This document shows positions 24,773-33,708 of a DNA stretch of 64,000 nt, piece by piece; position 1 is the stretch's first letter; each line of letters begins with the position of its first letter. The notes under the pieces are model-generated. The model did not search any database and was not told the origin of the DNA. It saw only the letters and a program-made list of their open reading frames with translations. Both the position numbers and the translations under genes were made by a program. This stretch comes from Sporosarcina sp. FSL K6-1508 (GTDB taxonomy: Bacteria; Bacillota; Bacilli; Bacillales_A; Planococcaceae), in assembly GCF_038007465.1 (NCBI RefSeq), contig NZ_JBBOXF010000001.1:1-64000 (forward strand), given 5' to 3'.

Positions 24773-27613
24773 TTATTGTGTTACTGAAATATTTGTTGGT
24801 ACTAAAAGTTTATTTCCAGCAGCATCTACTATATCAAGTGACTTCAAGGCTTCTAGCGACAAACCGCTAGCGATGTTTTCATTCGTAACATTAGCTTCTA
24901 ATGTTAATACAACTGATGTAACCGCAGCTCCCGCAGAAGTAGTGACTTTATCATTTGTAGCTACAGTTGCACCACCGATTAGAAGTCCAAAATCAGTTGA
25001 CACATTTGAAGCATTGACAGCTTCTGAGAAAGTAAGAGTAACTTCATTAGTTTTCGTCAATCTTGCAGATGTAACTGTCGGCGCAATGTTTTCATTTAAT
25101 GATACATCGGATACCTGGAATGTCTCCATAGTTTTGGTTGAACCAAGTGCTTTCACATTTTCAATTGTGATGTTACGAACACCTGTGAAGTTATTGGAAC
25201 CAGCTTTCAAATTCAATACAGCTACTTGCTTGCCATCTGCCGCAACAGGATTTAATTTGACTGACTCGACAATAGCGCTCGAAATTTGGTAGTTCGCTGG
25301 ATCTATAGCGGAGGCGCCATCAATCGCTTGATCGAAGGTAACTTCAACTTTGTGGTTATCAGACCCTTGTTGAACTTGTGAGACTCCTACTACCTTTGTA
25401 TTAGCCGGAGTGCCGTCTTGTCCACGAGTGAATGTTGCATTTACAACATCGACTGGTACCGAAGACACACTCGTAACATTGGTAAGTTTAAGATCTAATG
25501 TGTAAGTTGCCCCTTTGAAATCTTTAGTACCTAGGAATACAGCAAGTGGTACACGGATCACTCTCTTATTCGATGTATCCTTATAGTCAATCGCTTTAGG
25601 AGTAATATCTCTATTCGCCAAATTAGTTGTTACATAATCTTTTACGTAAGATCCGCCAGTTGCGTCAATTGTCGCGTTATCTAGTTTTACATCCTTATCA
25701 AATGTAATTTCCAAATACTCGTTTAGATTTGAAGAGTCCGTTACAACAGCCCTTGACACTACTTTAGGAGCGTCTGCATCTTTAACAAATGCTACGACTT
25801 TACTGATGTCTGTTCCCGCTTCCCCACTTAAGTCTGTAAACGCAGAAACTTTTATAGTTTTAGCCCCTGCCAATACTTCGGATACCGTAACGATGTAATT
25901 CGCAGCGTCATTCGTGTCTTGTACTACATTTTCAGTAGCTACTGGTGTACCGTCAATAGCGATTGTCGGTTTTCCATTAAGGGCTTCGGAAAACTTGACT
26001 GCAAACGTCTTAGCACCTGTTTGGGCAATAGCCGCTACTGTTGGAGCAACACCATCAGCTACACCCTTCGTAAACGTAACAGTTGCTGGGTTTGGAGTAA
26101 TTAAGTTACCCGCTTGGTCCTGTGCACCTATGAATGTAGCGATAATTTCTTTATTTGCAGTTACAGCATTTGTCATTGTAAATACGACTTCTTCTGCACC
26201 AACGGCAATTTTGCCTGAAATGCCAGTAACTGCTGAACCATCAGCGTATTTAAATGTTACGTTATTGAAGGCTTTCATTGGCTCAGAAAATTTAACTTTT
26301 ACTTGAGTAGCTGAAACTCTTTCTGTTCCTAGAATTGTAGGGGCAGTTTTGTCTGCAGCAATTGTAATCGTTGCTTCGTATTTATCAATATTAGCACCAG
26401 TTACTGATTTCAATCCATCAACTACAACATCATAGCGTTTTGAAAGAACATTTTTAGCTGTAATTATTAATGTTTTTCCATCCTTGCTAAGTTCACCTTT
26501 AAGTGATCCAGCATTTAATCCATCTAATGAAGTTAAAGAAATCGTATTAGCTTTAAGTGCGTTATCAGCATCTAATACTGATTTAGCATCTACAGCCGTA
26601 GAGAACTTAACTTCAACTTGTGTAGCATTCAACGCATTCACTTCAGTAACAAAGCGATCGTCTGCTGCAAATTCAAATGTCATAGCAATCGTTTTATCAA
26701 CTTTCGCTTCACCTTTAGTAAGTGTTACAACATATTCACCAGCAGTTTTACCTGCAGCTACTTTTGCTACTACGTCTTTTTCAGTTACAAGTGAAGTAAC
26801 ATATGCTTCAACTGCTGCTAGTTTGTTAGCGTCAGTTGCATAGTTTCCGCGAGCAACAGTGACTGCTCCAGCTTTCACTTGTTCAGCTGCTGCATCTACT
26901 GCAACTTTATCAACATCTACTACTGGAGCTTTGACTTCAGAGAAGTCTGTGTTGATTGATTTGTGAAGGAATGTAGCGAAATGTCCACGAGTTGTTGTGT
27001 TTTTAGGGTTGAAAGCTGGTGCAGCTGGGTTCGTGATATCGAAGTAATCTAGAACGTCGATTGCTGTACGAGCTTCAGCTTTCGCTTTCGTTAGATCTGT
27101 AACGTCTTTTTTGAAGTCTTGTTCTTTAACATATTTTACGAGTTCTATGTCTTTAACTGTATCAAATGCGCGAACGATAACAACAGCCATGTTTTCACGA
27201 GTGATGTTGTCGCCTGCTAATAGATTACCGTTACTTCCGTTGAATACGCCATTGTCTTTAACGACTGCAGCATATTGCAAGAGTTCATCATTTGATTTTG
27301 ATGTCAAATCTGAGAAACGCATTTTAGTTTTATAGTCTGTCGGTACTTTATAGCCTTCAGATACAAGCCATTTACCCATCAATTTCACAACGTCAGAACG
27401 AGTCAAAGTTTTGTTTGGCAAGAATGTTCCGTTTGGATAGCCTGTGATAACACCTGCATCAGATAGTGCGTCGATTGCTGTTTCGTGTGTGTTACCTTTC
27501 GTATCCTTGAAATCTTTCGCACTTGCTACCGGTGCTACTGCGGATGCTACTAGAGCAGCTGATGCAGCCCCTACTATAAACTTCTTATACTTCGCTGATT
27601 GATTACTAGACAT
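24773..27613 (-). CDS. S-layer protein with three SLH motifs
   Basis: A 946-residue exported protein: signal peptide (cleavage near ASA, residue 32), three SLH motifs (about 33-85, 95-155, 165-215; the first reads AIDALSDAGVITGYPNGTFLPNKTLTR in part, with GYPNGTF as core), and then a long array of Ig-like beta domains (repeated VKFSEAVN/VKFSEPMK/ITFDKDV strands followed by D-A-A-G-N type turns). This is the layout of Sporosarcina and Lysinibacillus S-layer proteins. SLH motifs bind the secondary wall polymer. It likely forms the surface array on which the SLH-type NEAT protein at 16378 is also placed. Monocistronic, with its own terminator. Confidence 0.93.
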   Translation of the reverse strand: MSSNQSAKYKKFIVGAASAALVASAVAPVASAKDFKDTKGNTHETAIDALSDAGVITGYPNGTFLPNKTLTRSDVVKLMGKWLVSEGYKVPTDYKTKMRFSDLTSKSNDELLQYAAVVKDNGVFNGSNGNLLAGDNITRENMAVVIVRAFDTVKDIELVKYVKEQDFKKDVTDLTKAKAEARTAIDVLDYFDITNPAAPAFNPKNTTTRGHFATFLHKSINTDFSEVKAPVVDVDKVAVDAAAEQVKAGAVTVARGNYATDANKLAAVEAYVTSLVTEKDVVAKVAAGKTAGEYVVTLTKGEAKVDKTIAMTFEFAADDRFVTEVNALNATQVEVKFSTAVDAKSVLDADNALKANTISLTSLDGLNAGSLKGELSKDGKTLIITAKNVLSKRYDVVVDGLKSVTGANIDKYEATITIAADKTAPTILGTERVSATQVKVKFSEPMKAFNNVTFKYADGSAVTGISGKIAVGAEEVVFTMTNAVTANKEIIATFIGAQDQAGNLITPNPATVTFTKGVADGVAPTVAAIAQTGAKTFAVKFSEALNGKPTIAIDGTPVATENVVQDTNDAANYIVTVSEVLAGAKTIKVSAFTDLSGEAGTDISKVVAFVKDADAPKVVSRAVVTDSSNLNEYLEITFDKDVKLDNATIDATGGSYVKDYVTTNLANRDITPKAIDYKDTSNKRVIRVPLAVFLGTKDFKGATYTLDLKLTNVTSVSSVPVDVVNATFTRGQDGTPANTKVVGVSQVQQGSDNHKVEVTFDQAIDGASAIDPANYQISSAIVESVKLNPVAADGKQVAVLNLKAGSNNFTGVRNITIENVKALGSTKTMETFQVSDVSLNENIAPTVTSARLTKTNEVTLTFSEAVNASNVSTDFGLLIGGATVATNDKVTTSAGAAVTSVVLTLEANVTNENIASGLSLEALKSLDIVDAAGNKLLVPTNISVTQ

Positions 27614-27661
27614 AAAATAATTTCCTCCTCTTAAATACTATAGAATAGTATTATAAAAATA

Positions 27662-27859
27662 CTAATTCTTAGTGGTACTGCTTATGTACCTTTTTGTTGC
27701 ACCTCTATCGTAGCATGTTGGATATTCTCTATCAGAGTCCAATTTTTGGATATTACTGTTTACTAGAGTAATAGGCGAAAGTAAAATAAGCAGCATTATA
27801 AACATAAATAAGATGAATTTAACTGCAACCGACATCACTAGGGACGAGGAGCGTTTCAT
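27662..27859 (-). CDS. Possible small membrane protein, unknown
   Basis: A 65-codon frame with one hydrophobic segment (FILFMFIMLLILLSPITLV). The AGGTGA before the ATG is too close for normal initiation, and the stretch is the S-layer upstream region, where a long untranslated leader is common. It could be non-coding. The rest of 27614-28152 holds only a terminator and the edge of a REP-like element. Confidence 0.25.
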   Translation of the reverse strand: MKRSSSLVMSVAVKFILFMFIMLLILLSPITLVNSNIQKLDSDREYPTCYDRGATKRYISSTTKN

Positions 27860-27987
27860 TCACCTATATTATTTTATACCCGACCAGGAGTTTCTTTAAA
27901 CAGATTTTCATATTTTATCGAGGGAATTAGTTTTGTAAAAAGAACTATATATAGAAGGTAATTGGGTAGACGAGTTTATATCTGCAA

Positions 27988-28022
27988 AAAGACACCATTT
28001 CAACTAGCAAAATGGTGTCTTT
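27988..28022 (-). terminator. Terminator after the kinase operon
   Basis: AAAGACACCATTT and AAATGGTGTCTTT form a 13-bp stem around CAACTAGCA-type loop; on the minus strand CTTTTTG follows. It lies 130 bases after the kinase stop codon. Confidence 0.88.
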
Positions 28023-28094
28023 CCTATATCGCTATTATTTGGATTACAATTTGAACTCCAATGCCTTTGACACTAGCTTTCCGAACTTAATTGT

Positions 28095-28171
28095 GCGTAT
28101 CAATCAAACATTCACGTTTGTTGTGTTTGTGTTGGAATTGACTGGGTGACTGTCACCCAGTCAATTCCAAC
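28095..28171 (-). repeat. REP-like palindrome copy C (41-bp perfect palindrome)
   Basis: 28131-28171 is a perfect 41-base palindrome around GGGTGACTGTCACCC, the longest of the ten. To its left is the second type of tail (ATCAAACATTCACGTTTGTTGTGTTTGT, shared with copies G and H). The element reaches into the kinase gene: its GGGTGA supplies the stop codon and its arm encodes the last residues LELTG. Confidence 0.88.
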
Positions 28172-29088
28172 CATCCGCGCTCAACGATAAACTCAATTGG
28201 AGCTTTCGTTGAAGTAATAAGCTTACAGAGCGGAAATTCCGCTTTCACCCGTTCTTCGAGTTCAGTGATTAGCATTTCCAAATGAATGAGAGCCCCGCCA
28301 TTCAAATACACATCACAGACACTGTTTTGCAGCCCGCACTTCCGCAACACAGAGCTAACCAATAGCGCAAGTTCGTCAGCCGCTTCTTCAATGATGTTTG
28401 TCGCTATGACATCTCCCTTTTTAACGCAAAGGTTAAGAATAAAAGCTAATTTTGCAATCGAATCAACGGCATAGTCCGGGCCAAAAAGCCATCCTGCCAA
28501 GTCTTGAACAGAATCCAGTTCCAATTCTCTCAATGCTTCCTCTTTTAATGAAGTAACAGAACCTCTTCCGTCCTCCATTTTGAATATCGCCCGCACTACT
28601 TCAAGCCCCATCCAGTATCCGCTTCCTTCATCTCCCGCTCGGTGTCCCCAACCACCTGATCGGAAAATGTCCCCTTTGCCATCATGTGCATACGCGATTG
28701 AGCCTGTCCCTGAAATGAGCAAGGCACCAGGTTTACCCCCTGTTGCCCCAAGCATCGTTGCTTCCGCGTCATTTTCGATGATGAGTTTTCCAATTTGTAA
28801 CCGACGTAAACGACACACTTCTTCTACAAGATTCCTTACAACCAACTCATCGTGTTTCGAATCAATTCCTGCGAGTGCAAAAACTGCAATAGCTACCTGT
28901 CTATCAGAAAGGATGTCCTGTGCATCTGACAATAAACCGGTGAGGACTTCTCGCACTTTCCCCTCGCCTACCGTCTGGTAATTGGAACCTTCCCCTTCTC
29001 CCTCAAAAAGTATAGTCCCATCATGCTTCCTTACTGTCACTGCCGTTTTTGTTGCACCGCCGTCGACTGCAAGGATTACTTTATCCAT
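28153..29088 (-). CDS. BadF/BadG-type sugar kinase (N-acetylglucosamine kinase-like)
   Basis: ASKHA-fold kinase of 311 residues. The phosphate-1 motif is LAVDGGATKTAVTV, the adenosine/phosphate-2 region LISGTGSIAYA, and GGWGHRAGDEGSGYWMG is typical of N-acetylglucosamine and related amino-sugar kinases (NAGK/MurK group). Its ATG overlaps the stop of the ArgH-like gene (TGATG), showing one operon with that lyase and the ABC genes. The stop codon and last five residues come from REP-like element C, so the native C-terminus may have been altered slightly. The real substrate is not known. Confidence 0.82.
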   Translation of the reverse strand: MDKVILAVDGGATKTAVTVRKHDGTILFEGEGEGSNYQTVGEGKVREVLTGLLSDAQDILSDRQVAIAVFALAGIDSKHDELVVRNLVEEVCRLRRLQIGKLIIENDAEATMLGATGGKPGALLISGTGSIAYAHDGKGDIFRSGGWGHRAGDEGSGYWMGLEVVRAIFKMEDGRGSVTSLKEEALRELELDSVQDLAGWLFGPDYAVDSIAKLAFILNLCVKKGDVIATNIIEEAADELALLVSSVLRKCGLQNSVCDVYLNGGALIHLEMLITELEERVKAEFPLCKLITSTKAPIEFIVERGWLELTG

Positions 29089-30605
29089 CAGGCCTCACTC
29101 CAGTCCGTTTTAAACGTTTCTAACTGAATTTCCGCATCTAAAATCGCATGCTCTTTTTCAGTAAGCCATTGCATCGCTTCTTTAGCGACCTCTTTTGATC
29201 GCTCAAGCGAGTCTTTCATTGTTTCAGCAGCCGGCCCCCCGTAGATTGTCCGTATGTTAACGAAATGTTGGGGGCGTAACGCATTATAGAAATCCTCTTC
29301 AGAAATTAATAGTCCTTTATTCAAAATGAGTTGCGCCTGATCACTCGCCAACTGCCATGTCAATTTCATTAAGGACTCTTCGCCTGCCTCTATTAATGCC
29401 TTCACGCAATTACTCACAATTAGATGAGATTGTCTGAATGAAATCTTTTCTGACCGAACAAGCGTATCGGCCAGTTCCGTCACGTTCGCAAAACTGCTTT
29501 CCGCCCGTTTCAGCAATTTATTCTTATTTACTTTCATCGTCAATACAACGCTACCGAACAATTGATAAATACCAATAAGGCGGTCAATCGCTTTCCATAG
29601 AAACGGTTGCATATCGTCTTCCGTATCAACAATATCTCCGAACGGGGTGTTATGCACCATCGTCAACACCGTATTCGTGTCGCCGACGACCGCTGACAGT
29701 AAAGAACGCATATGTTCAATCGAAACCGGGTTGCGTTTTTGTGGCATGATTGAACTGATCTGAACGTATGGATTCGCTAAAGTGAACACGTTGAACTCTT
29801 GCGTCGCCCACGTTAGAAAATCTTGAACAGTACGCCCCAGATTTAGCGCAGAAAGCTGGATTGCACTCGCGGACTCAGTTATATAATCTGCTCCCGCAAC
29901 AGCATCCCACGAGTTTTCGATGATAGCATCAAACGCAAGCAGGTCGCACATTCGCTCCCGACTGATTGCAAACCCCGTCGTCGTTAGCGCCGCTGCGCCC
30001 ATACTGCTTCGGTTCACCGTTCCAAACGCCGATTGGACACGTTTGAAATCCCTGCTTAACTGATCAATAACCGCCTTCAAATAATGTGCGAGCGTCGTGG
30101 GTTGTGCTTGTTGTGTATGCGTATAGCCGATCATCACCGTATCGACATGTTCTTCACAAAATGCGATTAACGCATCTTTTAACGCCAGCATCTCACTCAT
30201 CAGTTCCAGCAGTTTTTTGCGCAGCGTCATTCTGTAGATGGCGATCCCCATATCATTCCGGCTTCGAGCGATATGCAGATTTCCCGCAATATCTCCCGCG
30301 TCCTCTATCAAATCATGTTCGATCCGAAAAAACAGATCTTCGAACAGAGGATTATAATGGTCTGTGCTGTAATAATCCACATCAAGCGCGTGTACCGCTT
30401 TCCCGATTGTCACTGCATCTTCAGGACTGACAATACCTTGTTCCTCCAACATCTTCAAATGTGCAGCATGAATCTGGATCATTGAATGCAAAAAGTACTT
30501 TTTTGCTTCATCGTAAGCGGGTTGCAGAACCATTTTCCGATATGTTTTCGAAGGAAACTCTTCCCCCTCAGCCTCATTGATGCGATCTTTGAAATTCCTG
30601 ATCAT
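29088..30605 (-). CDS. Argininosuccinate-lyase-like enzyme (fumarase/aspartase superfamily)
   Basis: About 505 residues of the C-N lyase superfamily. SSIMPQKRNPVSIEH is the superfamily signature loop with the catalytic Ser; HIARSRNDMG and GYTHTQQAQPTTLAHYL match the ArgH subgroup. No argG or other arg gene is nearby; instead it sits between an ABC importer and a sugar kinase, so it probably cleaves an imported substrate that releases fumarate rather than serving arginine synthesis. The frame opens at GTG 30638 inside REP-like element D; ATG 30605 (MIRNFKDRINEAEGEEF) behind AAAGGATGG is preferred. Confidence 0.8.
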   Translation of the reverse strand: MIRNFKDRINEAEGEEFPSKTYRKMVLQPAYDEAKKYFLHSMIQIHAAHLKMLEEQGIVSPEDAVTIGKAVHALDVDYYSTDHYNPLFEDLFFRIEHDLIEDAGDIAGNLHIARSRNDMGIAIYRMTLRKKLLELMSEMLALKDALIAFCEEHVDTVMIGYTHTQQAQPTTLAHYLKAVIDQLSRDFKRVQSAFGTVNRSSMGAAALTTTGFAISRERMCDLLAFDAIIENSWDAVAGADYITESASAIQLSALNLGRTVQDFLTWATQEFNVFTLANPYVQISSIMPQKRNPVSIEHMRSLLSAVVGDTNTVLTMVHNTPFGDIVDTEDDMQPFLWKAIDRLIGIYQLFGSVVLTMKVNKNKLLKRAESSFANVTELADTLVRSEKISFRQSHLIVSNCVKALIEAGEESLMKLTWQLASDQAQLILNKGLLISEEDFYNALRPQHFVNIRTIYGGPAAETMKDSLERSKEVAKEAMQWLTEKEHAILDAEIQLETFKTDWSEA

Positions 30606-30625
30606 GATGCAATCCATCCTTTCTA

Positions 30626-30662
30626 GGGTGACAGTCACCCCTACAATTCCCGCACAATTTAA
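30626..30662 (+). repeat. REP-like palindrome copy D
   Basis: GGGTGACAGTCACCC at 30626-30640 with tail CTACAATTCCCGCACAATTT that ends at the stop codon of the permease gene. The element fills the gap between permease and lyase genes inside one operon. Confidence 0.85.
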
Positions 30663-32384
30663 TTAAATCGCTGACCCTGCAGTGCCTTTCGACAACTTTT
30701 CAGATATCGTCAACACAATAAGGATTAATATGACTTGCAGTACACCGTACGCACATGCTGTACCAAATTTGAAGGCGTACATCTTCTGGAAAATCGCTAC
30801 CGAAAGAGGCATCGTTGATGTGCTATAGATAAGAATTGAAGCAACAAACTCTCCAATACTTTGAACGAACGCAAGAAGTGTTCCCGCTAAAATACCCGTC
30901 AATGTCAACGGCAGGACGATTTTGCGGAACGTCCTCCACCAACCCGCGCCAAGGCTCCTTGAAGCCTCCTCTATTGATTGGTCCATCTGCATTAACGATG
31001 CAGACGTCGAACGGAAAACGAGCGGCAAGTGGCGGATGAAGTACGCCAGCGGCAATATCCAGAACGTCCCAATCAGGACCTGATTGAAGGCGAAAACATT
31101 TTCCTCACTGAAAGCCGCAATCAAGTTCACCGCGACGACCGTCCCGGGAAGTGCCCATGGAACCATTATTAAAATATCAAGCAATGTCTTCCCTTTGAAG
31201 TTAAGCCGTACCATCGCATATGCCGCAGCAACACCGAAGATAATATTTCCGACAGTCGCAACGAAGCCCATTTGCAGCGAGTTCCAAATTGGTCGCCACG
31301 TCCGTTCGTCTGTAAATAATGCTTTATAATGATCAAATGTATATTGGGGCGGTAAAACTTGAATCGTCCACGTGCCATCCACGGAAAACGAGATAAGAAT
31401 GAGCGTCAATATCGGCAGTAATAAGATAATGACACCGACGAAAGATAGGATGATGGAAATTACTTTCATCGCCGTCGACTTCACTTCTGAACGATGGACA
31501 CTGATTCCTTTACTCATGTTTTGGTAATTCCGCTTATTTTGGTACCACCTCATGATGATTAAAAATGAAATGGATACGAATGATAAGATTGTTGATTGCG
31601 TTGCCGCCATATCCAAATTACCGTTCGTCCGCGATAAGTAAATTTGCATCGTCATCGTGCGTTCTACACCAAAAATGAGCGGTGCTGTGTACGACGCCAT
31701 TGAAATCATGAACACGAGAAGTGCTGCAGCAACAATCGACGGTGTCAGCATTGGCAAAATAACTTTTCGCCAGATGCGAAGTCTACTTGCGCCAAGGTTC
31801 GTCGCCGCCTCTTCAAGTGACGGATCAAGCCCTTTAATCGCTGCCGAAGCGGTCAAATAGAAATACGTATACATTGTAAACGTATGGACGACGATAACGC
31901 CCCATACCCCTTTCAGGGCAAATGGAACTTGCTCCAAGTTGAATAAATGCTGGATACTCCGCGGGATAATTCCGCTTTCTCCATATAGAAATGTGAACGA
32001 CAGTACACCGACAAGCGGTGGCAATGCCATCGGAACTAAGACAAGGACAGACAGCACACGACGACCAGGAAAATCATATCGCTCAAGTAAAAACGCCATC
32101 AATACGCCGACAATTGCACACGTAATGACACTGATTACTGAAATGTACACACTCGTCCAGAGCGCTTCCAAATTGGCCGTGCTCTCCAAACTGAAAAATT
32201 TCTTATAATTATTCAGCCCTGTCTCACTGCCAAAACTTTGGATGAATGTCTGGTAAAAAGGGAAAATGACATAGCCGAACAAAATGAGAAACAATGGTGA
32301 AATAAGGACATAAATGAATGAAGGAGACCGGGTAATACGGGCCCATAAACTATCTTGCGTCGAGTGAATTGTCTGTTTCTTCAT
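30663..32384 (-). CDS. ABC transporter permease, two fused permease domains (FbpB-like)
   Basis: A 573-residue membrane protein with about 12 helices. Two binding-protein-dependent permease domains each contain the EAA loop (LEEAATNLGASRLRIWRKVILP near 195-215 and IEEASRSLGAGWWRTFRKIVLP near 480-500, abbreviated here by EEAATNLGAS and EEASRSLGAG). This fused form is found in ferric-iron and 2-aminoethylphosphonate importers. It is 12 bases after the ATPase gene stop and in one operon with it. Confidence 0.88.
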   Translation of the reverse strand: MKKQTIHSTQDSLWARITRSPSFIYVLISPLFLILFGYVIFPFYQTFIQSFGSETGLNNYKKFFSLESTANLEALWTSVYISVISVITCAIVGVLMAFLLERYDFPGRRVLSVLVLVPMALPPLVGVLSFTFLYGESGIIPRSIQHLFNLEQVPFALKGVWGVIVVHTFTMYTYFYLTASAAIKGLDPSLEEAATNLGASRLRIWRKVILPMLTPSIVAAALLVFMISMASYTAPLIFGVERTMTMQIYLSRTNGNLDMAATQSTILSFVSISFLIIMRWYQNKRNYQNMSKGISVHRSEVKSTAMKVISIILSFVGVIILLLPILTLILISFSVDGTWTIQVLPPQYTFDHYKALFTDERTWRPIWNSLQMGFVATVGNIIFGVAAAYAMVRLNFKGKTLLDILIMVPWALPGTVVAVNLIAAFSEENVFAFNQVLIGTFWILPLAYFIRHLPLVFRSTSASLMQMDQSIEEASRSLGAGWWRTFRKIVLPLTLTGILAGTLLAFVQSIGEFVASILIYSTSTMPLSVAIFQKMYAFKFGTACAYGVLQVILILIVLTISEKLSKGTAGSAI

Positions 32385-32395
32385 TAGTTATCCCC

Positions 32396-33466
32396 CTACT
32401 CCCCAAGAAAGTAAAGGCTTCGGGTCGGAATGTTCAATTGAATCGAATCCCCGATTTCCAACAGTTTTCCGCCTGTATTGATGATCATCACTTTGAGCGT
32501 AATCCCCGGAATGTCCACCATGTAGTTGACACTTAACCCGGTAAATTCAACAAATGTAATTTCTCCGGTCAACGTATTTTCTCCTTCGCCTTGACCAATC
32601 GATTCAGGACGGATCGACACATGGACAACTTCCCCTTTATTCATCATGGCAAGCGGAGAACTGTTTTCAACAAGCCCCGTCAGCAATACGCCATGTTCGT
32701 TTTTCACACTGACTTTTTCACGGTCGACTGATATGATCGTCATTTCCATCGTATTCGATTCGCCGATGAATGATGATACGAATCTATTAACAGGGCGATT
32801 GTAAATCTCCTGTGGCGTACCAATTTGCTGTACATAGCCGTCTTCCATTACCATGATGCGGTCTGACATCGCCATCGCTTCTGTCTGATCATGTGTTACA
32901 TAAACCGTCGTCACGCCAAGTTCAGCTTGCAGACGTTTAATTTCAATCCTTGTCTCCTCACGCAGCTTCGCATCCAAGTTCGATAGCGGTTCATCCAACA
33001 GTAAAATATCCGGTTTAATGACAAGCGCACGTGCCAACGCTACCCGTTGCTGCTGACCACCGGAAAGCTCGTTAATTTTTCGCTCCCCGTACTGTCCGAG
33101 GCGAACAAGTCCTCTTACTTCATCCACTTTCCCCTTTATTTCCTCTTTCGAAAACTTCCTTACTTCCAGACCAAATGCAATATTTTCATTTACCGTCATA
33201 TGCGGAAAAAGTGCATAGTTTTGGAACACCATACCGATGTCCCGCTTATTTGGCTGCAATCTCGTTACGTCTCGATCATCGAAGAAAATTTTCCCTTCCG
33301 TGGGGTAATAAAACCCCGCAATCATACGCAAGGTCGTCGTCTTCCCACAACCGCTCGGACCAAGAAACGTAAAAAACTCGCCCGGCTGTATGTCGATATT
33401 CAAATTTTTCACGCCGTGGACTTTACCAAACGTCTTCGTAATATCTGTTAATCGAACACCTTTCAT
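32396..33466 (-). CDS. ABC transporter ATPase (PotA/FbpC-like) with TOBE domain
   Basis: A 356-residue ATPase: Walker A GPSGCGKTT, Q-loop MVFQNYALFPHM, signature LSGGQQQRVALARAL, Walker B ILLLDEPLSNLD and switch His in VYVTHDQTEAM. The last 120 residues form a TOBE domain typical of spermidine/iron/maltose-type importers. GAGGTGG upstream fixes ATG 33466 rather than 33487. Works with the permease at 30663 and the lipoprotein at 33709. Confidence 0.9.
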   Translation of the reverse strand: MKGVRLTDITKTFGKVHGVKNLNIDIQPGEFFTFLGPSGCGKTTTLRMIAGFYYPTEGKIFFDDRDVTRLQPNKRDIGMVFQNYALFPHMTVNENIAFGLEVRKFSKEEIKGKVDEVRGLVRLGQYGERKINELSGGQQQRVALARALVIKPDILLLDEPLSNLDAKLREETRIEIKRLQAELGVTTVYVTHDQTEAMAMSDRIMVMEDGYVQQIGTPQEIYNRPVNRFVSSFIGESNTMEMTIISVDREKVSVKNEHGVLLTGLVENSSPLAMMNKGEVVHVSIRPESIGQGEGENTLTGEITFVEFTGLSVNYMVDIPGITLKVMIINTGGKLLEIGDSIQLNIPTRSLYFLGE

Positions 33467-33541
33467 CCCGCCACCTCTTTCAATCAAATCTAGTCTCTAT
33501 GTAAGGGAAAGACCCCGGAATTGATTACCCGAGGTCTTGAT

Positions 33542-33666
33542 GAAAAGCGCAAGGCGCCTGACTAGATGCGACAGGAATAAGGCAAAGATGCGGAGCGGCG
33601 TGTCTATGCCGCAGAGCAGCTTCGACTTATGACCCGAGCATCTGGCGCCTAGAGCTAGACACTTTT
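33542..33666 (+). repeat. Dispersed structured repeat, copy 2
   Basis: Starts GAAAAGCGCAAGGCGCCTG and ends CTTATGACCCGAGCATCTGGCGCCTAGAGCTAGACACTTTT-like sequence (key parts CTTATGACCCGAGC and GGCGCCTAGAGCTAGAC). Closest match to copy 1 at 15131. It occupies the gap between the binding protein and ATPase genes. Confidence 0.75.
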
Positions 33667-33708
33667 CTATGATGAATAATATATACTTACTGAATTGTTC
33701 AACTACAG

